Shown: one piece after another, positions 7,551-15,370 of the stretch
Layout: each line of letters starts with the position of its first letter
Position numbering within the stretch: position 1 is the stretch's first letter
DNA from: Sphingopyxis sp. BE259
Lineage (GTDB): Bacteria; Pseudomonadota; Alphaproteobacteria; Sphingomonadales; Sphingomonadaceae
Length of the DNA stretch: 64,000 nucleotides
Reading direction: 5' to 3'
NCBI RefSeq assembly: GCF_031457495.1
Contig: NZ_JAVDWM010000001.1
Span: forward strand, 856,001-920,000
Notes under the pieces: generated by a model
The model's input: the letters and a program-made list of their open reading frames with translations, nothing else
Database searches by the model: none
What the model was told of the DNA's origin: nothing
Position numbers and translations under genes: made by a program

Positions 7551-9014
7551 ATGATGCGTAAGGACGAAGTGAGGGGGCTTGACCACTGGATCGGCGGGTC
7601 ACCGGTTGCCCCTGGCGACGGCGCTTATTTCGAAAGCCTGAACCCGATTGACGACAGTCTCTATTCCCGGGCGGCTGCCGGGACTCCGGCCGACGTCGAT
7701 CGAGCAGTTGAGGCGGCCGACACGGCCTATCGCCGGAACCGCGACCTTTCCGCAGCCGCGCGCGAGGGATGGATGATAAAGGCTTCGGCTCTCATGGAGC
7801 GTGACGCATCGCAATTTGCCGACACGCTCGTTGATGAAATCGGCTCGCCGATCGCAAAGGCCGGTTTCGAGACCCGGTTCGCCACGAGCTTCTTGCGCGC
7901 GGCCGCAGGCGTTCCCCGGCGCATTCGCGGCGAGACTATTCCATCCGATGCGCCCGGCCGCGTCAGCATGAGTTTTCGCGAACCGGTCGGAGTCGTTGCC
8001 GGCATTACGCCGTTCAACGTCCCGCTGATCAAGGGGATCAAGCAGTCGGCCATGGCGCTCGCGACGGGCAATGCCTTCGTCCTGCTTCCGTCGGAAGCGG
8101 CACCGCGCGTGGCCGATCAACTCGCGCGCCTCTGGGAGGAAGCAGGCGTGCCCGAAGGCCTGTTCAACATTGTATATGGGGACGGCGCCAAAATCGGCGA
8201 TGCGCTTACTGGCCATCCCAAGGTTCGCGCGATCACCTTCACGGGCTCGTCCCGGGTCGGGCGGCATATCGCGCGCATCGCAGCTGAAGGCTTCAAGAAA
8301 TATACCCTCGAACTCGGCGGGAAGAGTCCTCTCGTCGTCTGCGCCGACGCCGACATCGAAAAGGCCGTGGCGGCCGCGATCTTCAGCATCTTCATGTATC
8401 AGGGCCAGGTGTGCATGGGGGCGTCGCGTATCTATGTCGAACGTCCGATCTTCGACCGGTTCTCCAAGGCTTTCGCTGCTGCAGCTGCGAAACTCTCATC
8501 CGGCGATCTGCGCGATCCCGCAACGATGCTGGGTCCTATCATTTCCGGGCGTCAGCGCGCGCGCGTGCGGCAGCATATCGATGACGCCCGCGGCAAGGGA
8601 GCCGAAATACTCGCCGGGGGCGAATGGACGGGCCATGTGTGCCATGCGACCATCCTCTCCGGTGTCCAGCCCGGGATGGAGGTAGCGGCCCAGGAAACCT
8701 TCGGGCCGGTCACGTCGCTCTATCCGTTCGATGACCTCGATGAAGCCCTCCGGCTTGCCAACGACACCGAATATGGCCTGAGCGCCGCGATCTTCACGCG
8801 CGACATCGACAAGGCGCTTCGGTTCGCTCGCGAAATCGAGTCCGGGATGGTCCATGTCAACGCGCCCACGTTGCACGACGAGCCTCACGTGCCGTTCGGC
8901 GGTTCCAAGGCTTCCGGATTTGGCCGCGAGGGCACCGAGGCCGATCTTGAAATCATGACCGAGTGGAAATGGGTGAGCATCCAGACCGACGCGGCCGTTG
9001 GGGGAGCACACTGA
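7551..9014 (+). CDS. Aldehyde dehydrogenase (NAD(P)-dependent)
   Basis: A 487-residue ALDH-superfamily enzyme. Visible residues are the oxyanion Asn in TPFNVP (about 155), the nucleotide-binding FTGSSRVGR, the general-base Glu in LELGGKSP (about 254), the nucleophile Cys in GQVCMGASR (about 288), and the late ETFGPVTSLYPF and PFGGSKASGFGREG motifs. Two adjacent ATGs (7551, 7554) follow CAGGAGA. It lies between the flavoprotein and UbiD genes, so a benzaldehyde-type substrate (4-hydroxybenzaldehyde- or vanillin-like) produced by the flavoprotein is the natural inference. Confidence 0.92.
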   Translation: MMRKDEVRGLDHWIGGSPVAPGDGAYFESLNPIDDSLYSRAAAGTPADVDRAVEAADTAYRRNRDLSAAAREGWMIKASALMERDASQFADTLVDEIGSPIAKAGFETRFATSFLRAAAGVPRRIRGETIPSDAPGRVSMSFREPVGVVAGITPFNVPLIKGIKQSAMALATGNAFVLLPSEAAPRVADQLARLWEEAGVPEGLFNIVYGDGAKIGDALTGHPKVRAITFTGSSRVGRHIARIAAEGFKKYTLELGGKSPLVVCADADIEKAVAAAIFSIFMYQGQVCMGASRIYVERPIFDRFSKAFAAAAAKLSSGDLRDPATMLGPIISGRQRARVRQHIDDARGKGAEILAGGEWTGHVCHATILSGVQPGMEVAAQETFGPVTSLYPFDDLDEALRLANDTEYGLSAAIFTRDIDKALRFAREIESGMVHVNAPTLHDEPHVPFGGSKASGFGREGTEADLEIMTEWKWVSIQTDAAVGGAH

Positions 9015-10492
9015 TGTCTCAAGGAAAGTCATCCATTCGCGCCAACCTCGCCGATCGCGCAAGAGGCGTCGGATCGCTGCGCGATTTTCTGGAGCTCCTC
9101 GAAGAATATGGGCAGGCCATTACCTGGACGGACCGGATCATGCCCGAGCCCGACCTGCGCAACATTGCCGTGGCCGCCTCGCGCGATGTCAACCATGCTC
9201 CTGCGATCCTGTTCGACAATATAGCGGGCTACCCCGGGAAACGCACGGTTGTCGGGGTGCACGGCTCTTGGGATAATATCGCGCTGCTCCTGGGTCAGCC
9301 AAAAGGCACCACAATCCGGGATATGTTCTTCGACATAGCCGGGCGCTGGGGCGATGCCTCTGCCCAGATCAGCCGCGTTTCCGAGGGGCAGGCGCCTGTC
9401 CATGAGTGCCGGCACGAGGAGAATATCAATCTCTACGACCTGCTGCCCGTGTATCGCATCAACGAGTTTGACGGGGGTTTCTATTTGGCCAAGGCGTCGG
9501 TGGCTTCGCGCGATCCGTTGGATCCGGAAAATTTCGGCAAGCAGAATGTCGGCATCTACAGGCTTCAGATCCAGGGTCCCGATCGCTTCAGCCTGATGAC
9601 GATCCCGTCGCATGACATGGGACGCCAGATCCTCGCAGCGGAACGCGAAGGCCTGCCGCTCAAGATCGCCGTCATGCTCGGCAACCATCCCGGCGTCGCG
9701 TTGTTCGCAGCAACACCAATCGGCTACGACGAGTCCGAATATGCTTATGCCTCGGCGATGATGGGAGCGCCGATCCGGCTGACGAATTCCGGCAACGGTA
9801 TCGACATCCTCGCGGATAGCGAGATCGTCATCGAAGCCGAGCTCCAGCTTGGTGAGCGCGTCTTCGAAGGGCCGTTCGGTGAATTCCCAGGATCCTACAG
9901 CGGCGTGCGACGCGCCCCTGTCTTCAAGGTGACCGCCGTCTCGCACCGAAAGAACCCTATATTCGAGAATATCTACATCGGTCGTGGCTGGACGGAGCAC
10001 GACACGTTGATCGGTCTTCATACGTCGGCGCCCATCTATGCACAGTTGCGCCAGACCTTTCCCGAAGTCACCGCGGTGAATGCGCTGTACCAGCACGGAC
10101 TGACAGCGATCATCGCGGTCAAGAACCGGATGGCGGGCTTCGCAAAATCCGTGGCGCTCCGCGCGCTTGGTACGCCCCATGGCCTCATGTATCTGAAAAA
10201 TCTGATCATGGTCGATGGCGATATCGATCCCTTCGATCTCAACCAGGTCATGTGGGCCCTGTCGACCCGGACGCGCGCGGAGGACATCATCGTCCTGCCG
10301 AACATGGCGATGGTCCCGATCGACCCCGCTGCCGTGACGCCGGGGAAGGGGCACCATCTGATTATCGACGCAACAAGCTATCTCCCGCCCGATCCGGTGG
10401 GCGAGGCACATCTGGTCACCCCGCCCACCGGCCAGACTATCGATGACCTCGGCAAACGGATCCAGGCGATGCAACGAGGCGAGACGCTATGA
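9014..10492 (+). CDS. UbiD-family decarboxylase (hydroxyarylic acid decarboxylase subunit C)
   Basis: A 492-residue UbiD-family protein that needs prenylated FMN and removes a carboxylate from (hydroxy)aromatic or unsaturated acids. LRDFLELLEEYGQ opens the N-terminal domain. The central FDNIAGYPG, the EGPFGEFPGSYSG motif with active-site Glu residues, and the C-terminal VDGDIDPFDLNQVMWALSTR stretch (quoted in parts) are family hallmarks. The ATG at 9014 overlaps the ALDH stop. The directly following small zinc-ribbon subunit identifies it as the C component of a BsdBCD/VdcBCD-type system, which acts on 4-hydroxybenzoate- or vanillate-like acids, rather than the ubiquinone enzyme. Confidence 0.9.
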   Translation: MSQGKSSIRANLADRARGVGSLRDFLELLEEYGQAITWTDRIMPEPDLRNIAVAASRDVNHAPAILFDNIAGYPGKRTVVGVHGSWDNIALLLGQPKGTTIRDMFFDIAGRWGDASAQISRVSEGQAPVHECRHEENINLYDLLPVYRINEFDGGFYLAKASVASRDPLDPENFGKQNVGIYRLQIQGPDRFSLMTIPSHDMGRQILAAEREGLPLKIAVMLGNHPGVALFAATPIGYDESEYAYASAMMGAPIRLTNSGNGIDILADSEIVIEAELQLGERVFEGPFGEFPGSYSGVRRAPVFKVTAVSHRKNPIFENIYIGRGWTEHDTLIGLHTSAPIYAQLRQTFPEVTAVNALYQHGLTAIIAVKNRMAGFAKSVALRALGTPHGLMYLKNLIMVDGDIDPFDLNQVMWALSTRTRAEDIIVLPNMAMVPIDPAAVTPGKGHHLIIDATSYLPPDPVGEAHLVTPPTGQTIDDLGKRIQAMQRGETL

Positions 10493-10728
10493 CTGCACCC
10501 CATTGCCCGCGATGTGGCTCCGACGCTTCGATCCCTGATTTCCGCGGCGTCGATGGCGAGAAAACGATTTGGACAATCCATCGCTGCACGGCCTGCTGTT
10601 TCTCTTGGCGCGACAGCGAGCCGGCGAGTGCGATCGACCCGCGTGTGCGCGCCGAGGAGTTCGCGATCGATGTTTCGGAGCCGGATCTTTTTCCGATCGT
10701 CCTGCAACCTTCGACCATGCGGAAATAG
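10489..10728 (+). CDS. Non-oxidative hydroxyarylic acid decarboxylase, small subunit D type
   Basis: A 79-residue protein with two CxxC pairs, CPRCGSD near residue 6 and CTACCFSW near residue 33, separated by a short beta segment, then WRDSEP and a proline-rich tail. This closely follows the plan of VdcD/BsdD/ShdD, the small partner of reversible hydroxybenzoate/vanillate decarboxylases (CPRC...WTVYQC..C.YTWR.TEP in known members). Its ATG overlaps the UbiD stop (ATGA). It is a strong marker that the UbiX and UbiD genes here form a catabolic decarboxylase. The cysteines probably bind zinc or iron. Confidence 0.85.
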   Translation: MTAPHCPRCGSDASIPDFRGVDGEKTIWTIHRCTACCFSWRDSEPASAIDPRVRAEEFAIDVSEPDLFPIVLQPSTMRK

Positions 10729-10740
10729 GGGGTGATCAAG

Positions 10741-12201
10741 ATGGACGCAAATCGCCAAGCCGCCGCGCTCGACGCGCTAGAAGCACTGGTCGGTGCCGAT
10801 GGGGTAACGCGCGATCCGGCGGCGCTCGCACCCTTCCATTCCGGAGTCGCCCTGCCCCTGGGTATCATCGCGCCGCGCGACACCGAGCAACTTGCCAAGG
10901 TCCTCGCGGTGGCGAGCGAGGCCGGAGCGGCGCTTCAACCTGTGTGCCGCGCGGTCGCAGGTCAGGAGGTGGCGGCACGCGACAAGATCATATTGCTCGA
11001 TCTTGGCCGCATGAATGAGATTCTCGAGATCAATGAGAACTTGGCTTACTGCCTCGTCGAGCCAGGCGTCACCTTTCGGCAACTCTCCGAACAGATAGGC
11101 GAGCGGGGGCTCAAGCTCTGGGTCGATTGCCCGGGTGAGCCCGACGAATCGGTGGCGAGCGCCTTTCTGAAGCGGCGCGTGGGCTATACCCCATATGCCG
11201 ATCATTATCTTATGCAATGCGGGCTTGAGTTGATGCTGGCCGACGGCCGCAGTGTCCGGACAGGGATGGGTGCTATGCCCAAGAGTACCTGCTGGCAGCT
11301 CTTCAAATTTGGTTACGGGCCCTGGATCGACGGGCTCTTCACACAATCCGATCTTGGCGTCGTGACCAAGCTCGGCCTCTGGCTCATGCCCCAGCCCCCG
11401 GCAGCGCAATCCTTTGCTGTCACGGTGCCGGACGAAGACGATCTTGGCAAACTTCTCGATGTACTGGGCCCGCTCAAGACCAATATGGTCGTCCCCAATG
11501 GCGTGGCGGTGGCAAATGCGCTGCACGAAGCAGCGCGTTCGGGCAAGGTACGCCGCGACTTCGGCGGCACCGGCCCAATGTCCGCCGGCGAGGTTCGAAA
11601 AGCCGGGGAGTCGATCGGGCTTGGCTACTGGACTCTTTACGGCTCGCTTTACGGGCTCCCCGACAATGTTCGCATCGCTTGGTCGATGGTCCAGGACGCG
11701 TTCGCATCGATCAAAGGCTCGCGGGTGCTGGCCGCTCCCGCAGCCGGGATGGAAGGACTGTGGGCGTGGCGAAAAGGCATGATGCTTGGTTCGGTCGGTA
11801 ATGCACTTGGCCGCCCTTCGGCCTGGGCCGGAGGATCCTCTCTCGACATCGGCCCCATCAGCCCGGTTGATGGCAAGGAAGGGCTTCGCCTTTATGACTT
11901 GTCGCGCGATATTTCCGGCCGGCACGGTTTCGATTTTGTCGGAGAAACGAATGCCGTCTGGCGCTCTGCCCAGCATCGGCAGTATTTGTGCTTCGATGGC
12001 AGTCCCGCGGGCAGTAAACGGGCGAGAGACTGCGCTATCGAGCTGATCGATGCGCAGGCAGGTGCCGGATTTGGACAGACGCACGTCGAGCCGGCGCTCG
12101 CCGCCTCTGCTAGGGCGACCTATGAAAGCGGCGCGATAACTCAACTGCACGCGCGCGTGAAACGCGCGCTCGATCCCGCGAACCTCTTTCTGTCGGCCTG
12201 A
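10741..12201 (+). CDS. Degenerate VAO/4-cresol dehydrogenase-like paralogue, possible non-flavin partner subunit
   Basis: A 486-residue protein clearly related to the flavoprotein at 5967: LVEPGVTFRQL, RRVGYTPYADHYLMQCGLEL, VVTKLGLWLMP and RALDPANLF all align. However, the FAD loop is lost: where the paralogue has GTGRNFAYGG this protein reads VCRAVAGQEVA (about residues 68-78). The GGVMGNAL turn is replaced by DESVASAFL, and the C-terminal EYRTHLAFMDQ is replaced by GQTHVEPALAA. The start is taken as the ATG at 10741 after AGGGGG, not the GTG nine bases earlier. It probably folds like a VAO-family subunit but may not bind FAD. A hetero-oligomer with the intact paralogue and the cytochrome is a reasonable hypothesis. 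Confidence 0.78.
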   Translation: MDANRQAAALDALEALVGADGVTRDPAALAPFHSGVALPLGIIAPRDTEQLAKVLAVASEAGAALQPVCRAVAGQEVAARDKIILLDLGRMNEILEINENLAYCLVEPGVTFRQLSEQIGERGLKLWVDCPGEPDESVASAFLKRRVGYTPYADHYLMQCGLELMLADGRSVRTGMGAMPKSTCWQLFKFGYGPWIDGLFTQSDLGVVTKLGLWLMPQPPAAQSFAVTVPDEDDLGKLLDVLGPLKTNMVVPNGVAVANALHEAARSGKVRRDFGGTGPMSAGEVRKAGESIGLGYWTLYGSLYGLPDNVRIAWSMVQDAFASIKGSRVLAAPAAGMEGLWAWRKGMMLGSVGNALGRPSAWAGGSSLDIGPISPVDGKEGLRLYDLSRDISGRHGFDFVGETNAVWRSAQHRQYLCFDGSPAGSKRARDCAIELIDAQAGAGFGQTHVEPALAASARATYESGAITQLHARVKRALDPANLFLSA

Positions 12202-12224
12202 CCTCAAACAAGGGAATCGAAAGC

Positions 12225-12566
12225 ATGAAGATGGGATTGCTGGCGGTCGCTCTGCTGATGCTAACCGCTTGTTCGAAATCGTCAGATGCGGACAAACCGG
12301 ACGGTGCAGAATTATATGCCCTGAACTGCGCGGGTTGTCACGACCCGGGCCCGGGTCATCCCGCCACTATGCTGCTTGAAGAGATGGAGCGACCCGTTGC
12401 GCCCCTCATTGGCCGCAAGGACCTCGACAAGGACTATGTCCACTCGGTCGTCCGAAACGGGCTGATCGAAATGCCGCCATTCCGCCCAACCGAGCTGACA
12501 GACGCCGATGTGGATCTTGTATTCACCTACATCAAGACGGCAAAGGGTCCTTCGAACGCTCCTTGA
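12225..12566 (+). CDS. Lipoprotein c-type cytochrome, PchC-like
   Basis: A 113-residue exported cytochrome. The leader MGLLAVALLMLTAC ends in a lipobox (LTAC), so it is likely anchored in a membrane and faces the periplasm. The single haem motif CAGCH is near residue 39, and the distal Met is probably in IEMPPFRP. The size and position after VAO/PCMH-type flavoproteins match the cytochrome subunit of p-cresol methylhydroxylase, which accepts electrons from the flavin. GGGAA precedes the ATG. Its 3' end overlaps the convergent gene at 12532 by 35 bases. Confidence 0.85.
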   Translation: MKMGLLAVALLMLTACSKSSDADKPDGAELYALNCAGCHDPGPGHPATMLLEEMERPVAPLIGRKDLDKDYVHSVVRNGLIEMPPFRPTELTDADVDLVFTYIKTAKGPSNAP

Positions 12567-13065
12567 CGACGAGGCGCGCAAGGCTTTGCAAGGCATCGGC
12601 AGCGTCAGTCTCGTTAACGATCCGCGTATAGGCCGTCAGACTGAGGTTTGCGGCGTTCATTCGGTCCGCGCAGCTCTCAGCTCCAAGCGCACTCGCCGCG
12701 CTGATTAGCAGGTGCTGCGCCAGCCGTTCCCCTTCGAGTTCGGCCATCTTTACGAGGCGCCGGACACGCTGCGCCTTGGCAGCCGAGGCCCCGCTGGTAC
12801 TGGCGGGAGCTTTCAGCCACCGGCGGGCCTGACGCAGTGGCCCGATGACTTCTGAATTTGTCGCCTCAATTTCTGCGAGGAGAAAACGCAATTCCGTCTC
12901 GCTAAGCACGATCGACCGCAGCTGCGCTAACCAGCAGCACAGAAGCAGGAGGTTGACATCGAAGCCATGGTCGTCCTGCAAGCTGAGGCAAATATCCGCT
13001 ACACCGGGCTGCGCATAAGCTGATACCGAGAAACGCCAGAAGGTGTCGGGATCGAGTGGCTTCAC
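12532..13065 (-). CDS. TIGR02444-family protein of unknown function
   Basis: A 177-residue, mostly helical protein. Its N-terminal half (FWRFSVSAYAQPGVADICLSLQD, read in part, then DVNLLLLCCWLAQL) matches the signature of the TIGR02444/DUF2390 family, for which no function is established. The C-terminal half is rich in Ala, Glu and Arg helices. Its 3' end overlaps the cytochrome gene on the other strand. It sits downstream of the IclR gene on the same strand with a 72-base gap and could share its transcript. Confidence 0.75.
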   Translation of the reverse strand: MKPLDPDTFWRFSVSAYAQPGVADICLSLQDDHGFDVNLLLLCCWLAQLRSIVLSETELRFLLAEIEATNSEVIGPLRQARRWLKAPASTSGASAAKAQRVRRLVKMAELEGERLAQHLLISAASALGAESCADRMNAANLSLTAYTRIVNETDAADALQSLARLVVKERSKDPLPS

Positions 13066-13137
13066 GTCCTGCCCCCGAAATCCCCTCGCATGCCAGCGCC
13101 CGGGAGGCTCCCGTTTATGGCGATCGCACCAAGCGGG

Positions 13138-13950
13138 TCAGGAATCCCCACGCATCTCCTCCGGCTGCCAGCCCATTGCGTTGCTGGCTTTGAGAGCGGC
13201 GGCCTGGACTTTGTCGATATTGCTCTGGCAAAAGAATTTTTCGTCGGTCATCCGGCCAAGTACGCCAATCACCGCGATCAGCTTTTCCTGCATGTCGAAT
13301 ACCGGGACTGAAATGGCAGCGAGCCCCGGTACCACTTGGCCGTCCACCTTGGCGTAGCCTTGCCTCCGGATCTCCGTCAGCATAGCTTGCAGCTCGATTT
13401 CATCGATGGACGTCCGCGCAGCGCGCTCACGTTCAAGCAGCCGCTTATAGGCAGGGAGTGGCTGGAAAGCCATGAAAACTAGCCCTGCAGACGAATGCTG
13501 AATGGGAAGGACCGATCCGACGTGCAAAGACGTCGCAATTGGAACGCCGCCATCGAGCCAACGGATGATCGTCGGCCCATAGTCACCCCATATCGAGAGC
13601 AGACCAGTGGTCTCGAGATCATCCGCAAGCTGCCGCAGATAGGCGGTGGTGATGCGAATAACGTCGAGCCTCGACAAGGCCGAGAGTCCGATCTTGAGGG
13701 CGGTTGGACCGAGAGAATAGCGACCGTCCGCAGGCTCCTGCTGGACCAGCCCAGTATTAATGTAGGCCTGGAGATATCGGTGCGCCTGGCTGCGCGACAT
13801 CTCGGCTCCCGCGGCGATATCGCGAAGGGGTGCGCAGCCGCCGGGACAAGATATCAGCGCTTCGAGCACGCGGACCCCAGTCTCTACCGACTGGATACTC
13901 TTGCGAGGCTTTTGCGCAACATCGCGCGGCGATTTGGAAGAGGCGGACAT
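13138..13950 (-). CDS. IclR-family transcriptional regulator
   Basis: A 270-residue regulator. The N-terminal winged helix spans about residues 18-75 (SIQSVETGVRVLEAL, PLRDIAAGAEMSRSQAHRYL read in parts, GLVQQEPADGRYSLG). It is followed by the IclR ligand domain (LGLSAL-like KIGLSALSRLDV, GLAAISVPVFD, IAVIGVLGR). The ATG at 13950 gives the usual IclR length; the only upstream alternative is a TTG at 14007. Genes of this family often control aromatic catabolism and their own promoter. The TTGTGCAA core in its upstream region matches sites at 2.95, 3.02 and 4.67 kb, so it is the best candidate regulator of the cluster. Confidence 0.9.
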   Translation of the reverse strand: MSASSKSPRDVAQKPRKSIQSVETGVRVLEALISCPGGCAPLRDIAAGAEMSRSQAHRYLQAYINTGLVQQEPADGRYSLGPTALKIGLSALSRLDVIRITTAYLRQLADDLETTGLLSIWGDYGPTIIRWLDGGVPIATSLHVGSVLPIQHSSAGLVFMAFQPLPAYKRLLERERAARTSIDEIELQAMLTEIRRQGYAKVDGQVVPGLAAISVPVFDMQEKLIAVIGVLGRMTDEKFFCQSNIDKVQAAALKASNAMGWQPEEMRGDS

Positions 13951-14106
13951 ATCGGAGTGATCGTCTTCAAGCTCTGTCACTCTCACGCTTTTTGCCTGAC
14001 GTTCCAAACTTCTTCCATTCTCTTATTTTGTCCCTTTTGCAGGGATACGAGGGTTCTAGGAAGCAACAACAGATACAATTCATATCTCAAGATGCAAAGT
14101 CGTTTC

Positions 14107-14114
14107 TTGTGCAA
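14107..14114. promoter_or_regulatory. TTGTGCAA operator core upstream of the IclR gene
   Basis: This eight-base core is the reverse complement of TTGCACAA found at 2950, 3018 (same orientation as here) and 4668. It lies in the 276-base gap (13951-14226) upstream of the IclR gene, which otherwise shows no gene. An autoregulatory site is the simplest reading. Confidence 0.35.
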
Positions 14115-14226
14115 CTGCCCGCGCGGCATTCCTATGCAATGGCAGATTGCGCCCTGTTGCCAGCCATTCGCGCGTATCCGCTCTCCTGCCGTGTGCCAGT
14201 GTCCGCCGGCAAATCGAACGTGAAAA

Positions 14227-15276
14227 TTAGCGCGGCGAGGATGCAGCCTCGACGGCCACAGTTTCGACGCGGCCTGCTGCTGGCGGCTCGTCCTCGCGGC
14301 GTGTCGCCATGAACACCCCTGCACCGACAAGTGCCGCGCCCGCAATGTGAAAGGGAGCGAGATGTTCTCCAAGCAGGAGAATTGCAAGCGCAACCCCAAA
14401 GACTGGGGGCAGATTCATATAGATACTCGCGCGAGCGACACCGATCAAATCCACTGAACGGTTGAAAAAGAAATATGCAAGGAGCGAAGGGAAAATTCCG
14501 ACATAAAGGATGGCGAGCGGAACCTCAATCCTCGCCGCCATATAATGGCCGTGCGCAATCTCCAGAAGATACGGGATGGCAATGCTTGCGGCCCCGACCG
14601 CGAACAGCGTTACGAGAAAGCTGAGCTGATGTATGGCGGGTTTCTTCCGCAAAAGGGTCGAGTAGAGCGAGTAGAGAAAAACGCCGAAAAGGGCGGCGGC
14701 ATCTCCGCGGTTGAACGTCATGGCCAGAATATTGGCTAGGCTTCCTTGCGCGACGATGACGAGCAAACCGGCCAGTGATACGAGCGTGCCTGCCAACTGA
14801 CCGATCGTAATTCGGTCTCGAAAGATCACTGTCGAAAGCAGGAGTATCATCGAAGGCATGGCGCCCTGCATCATCAGGTTATTCGTCGCCGTTGTATATT
14901 GAAGGCCCCAATAAACCACGAGGGCGAACGCTCCGATCCCAAGCGTTCCGAGAAACGACAGCATTTTCCAATTCTGCAGAATTGCGCGACGATCCGCGAC
15001 AAGATGCGGCCAAGCGAAAAGTAAGCCTACCCCCATTGCTACGACCCATCGCCAAAAGGCCATGCCGAGGGGGGTAACGAGGTGGTGAACTGCGCGCGCA
15101 ACAATGGGGTTGAGGGCCCAAAAAAGCGAGGCTGCACAAAGCAATAAGCCAGCAGAACCCCAGGCTCGCTGAAATATTGGAAATCGATGCGTCAATGGAT
15201 GCCCCTTTTGGTCAGTTTGCCGATCTGGTGCGCCGCCCTGCGCTTCTTCTGGCTCGCAAAATTTGGCTTGAACCAT
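14227..15276 (-). CDS. EamA/DMT-family inner-membrane transporter
   Basis: An integral membrane protein of about 349 residues with roughly ten hydrophobic segments in two repeats, the usual plan of drug/metabolite (EamA) transporters. Visible family features are SLFWALNPIVARAV in the first helix, the GLQYTTATNNLMMQG loop after helix 3-4, and LGEHLAPFHIAGAALVGAGV in the last repeat (read in parts). The start is uncertain: the ATG at 15276 is used, while one at 15315 would overlap an inverted repeat, and homology begins only about 30 residues in. Its place in the catabolic region suggests export or uptake of a pathway compound. Confidence 0.82.
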   Translation of the reverse strand: MVQAKFCEPEEAQGGAPDRQTDQKGHPLTHRFPIFQRAWGSAGLLLCAASLFWALNPIVARAVHHLVTPLGMAFWRWVVAMGVGLLFAWPHLVADRRAILQNWKMLSFLGTLGIGAFALVVYWGLQYTTATNNLMMQGAMPSMILLLSTVIFRDRITIGQLAGTLVSLAGLLVIVAQGSLANILAMTFNRGDAAALFGVFLYSLYSTLLRKKPAIHQLSFLVTLFAVGAASIAIPYLLEIAHGHYMAARIEVPLAILYVGIFPSLLAYFFFNRSVDLIGVARASIYMNLPPVFGVALAILLLGEHLAPFHIAGAALVGAGVFMATRREDEPPAAGRVETVAVEAASSPR

Positions 15277-15297
15277 GATCCGATCTGCGTCATCGCG

Positions 15298-15314
15298 TTG
15301 CACATAGTGCATCA
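15298..15314. promoter_or_regulatory. TGCAC-N3-GTGCA inverted repeat upstream of CoA-transferase
   Basis: TTGCACATAGTGCATCA holds the dyad TGCAC/GTGCA around three bases, between the divergent EamA and CoA-transferase genes. Its TTGCAC half resembles the TTGCACAA cores elsewhere in the region, but the arrangement differs, so another regulator (for example the GntR protein at 16651) may bind here. Confidence 0.35.
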
Positions 15315-15370
15315 CATTTTTCTAAATGCAATAAGGAAGCGCATAAGGTGGCGCTCGCTGGAGGGGCACC

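Noticed and set aside
9029..10474. A 481-codon open frame antisense to the UbiD gene
   Set aside because: It mirrors the codon pattern of the real gene in G+C-rich DNA, has no recognisable motif or ribosome site, and the sense frame is a clear UbiD protein.
10777..12207. A 476-codon open frame antisense to the second flavoprotein-like gene
   Set aside because: The sense strand shows family similarity and a good start; the antisense frame shows none.
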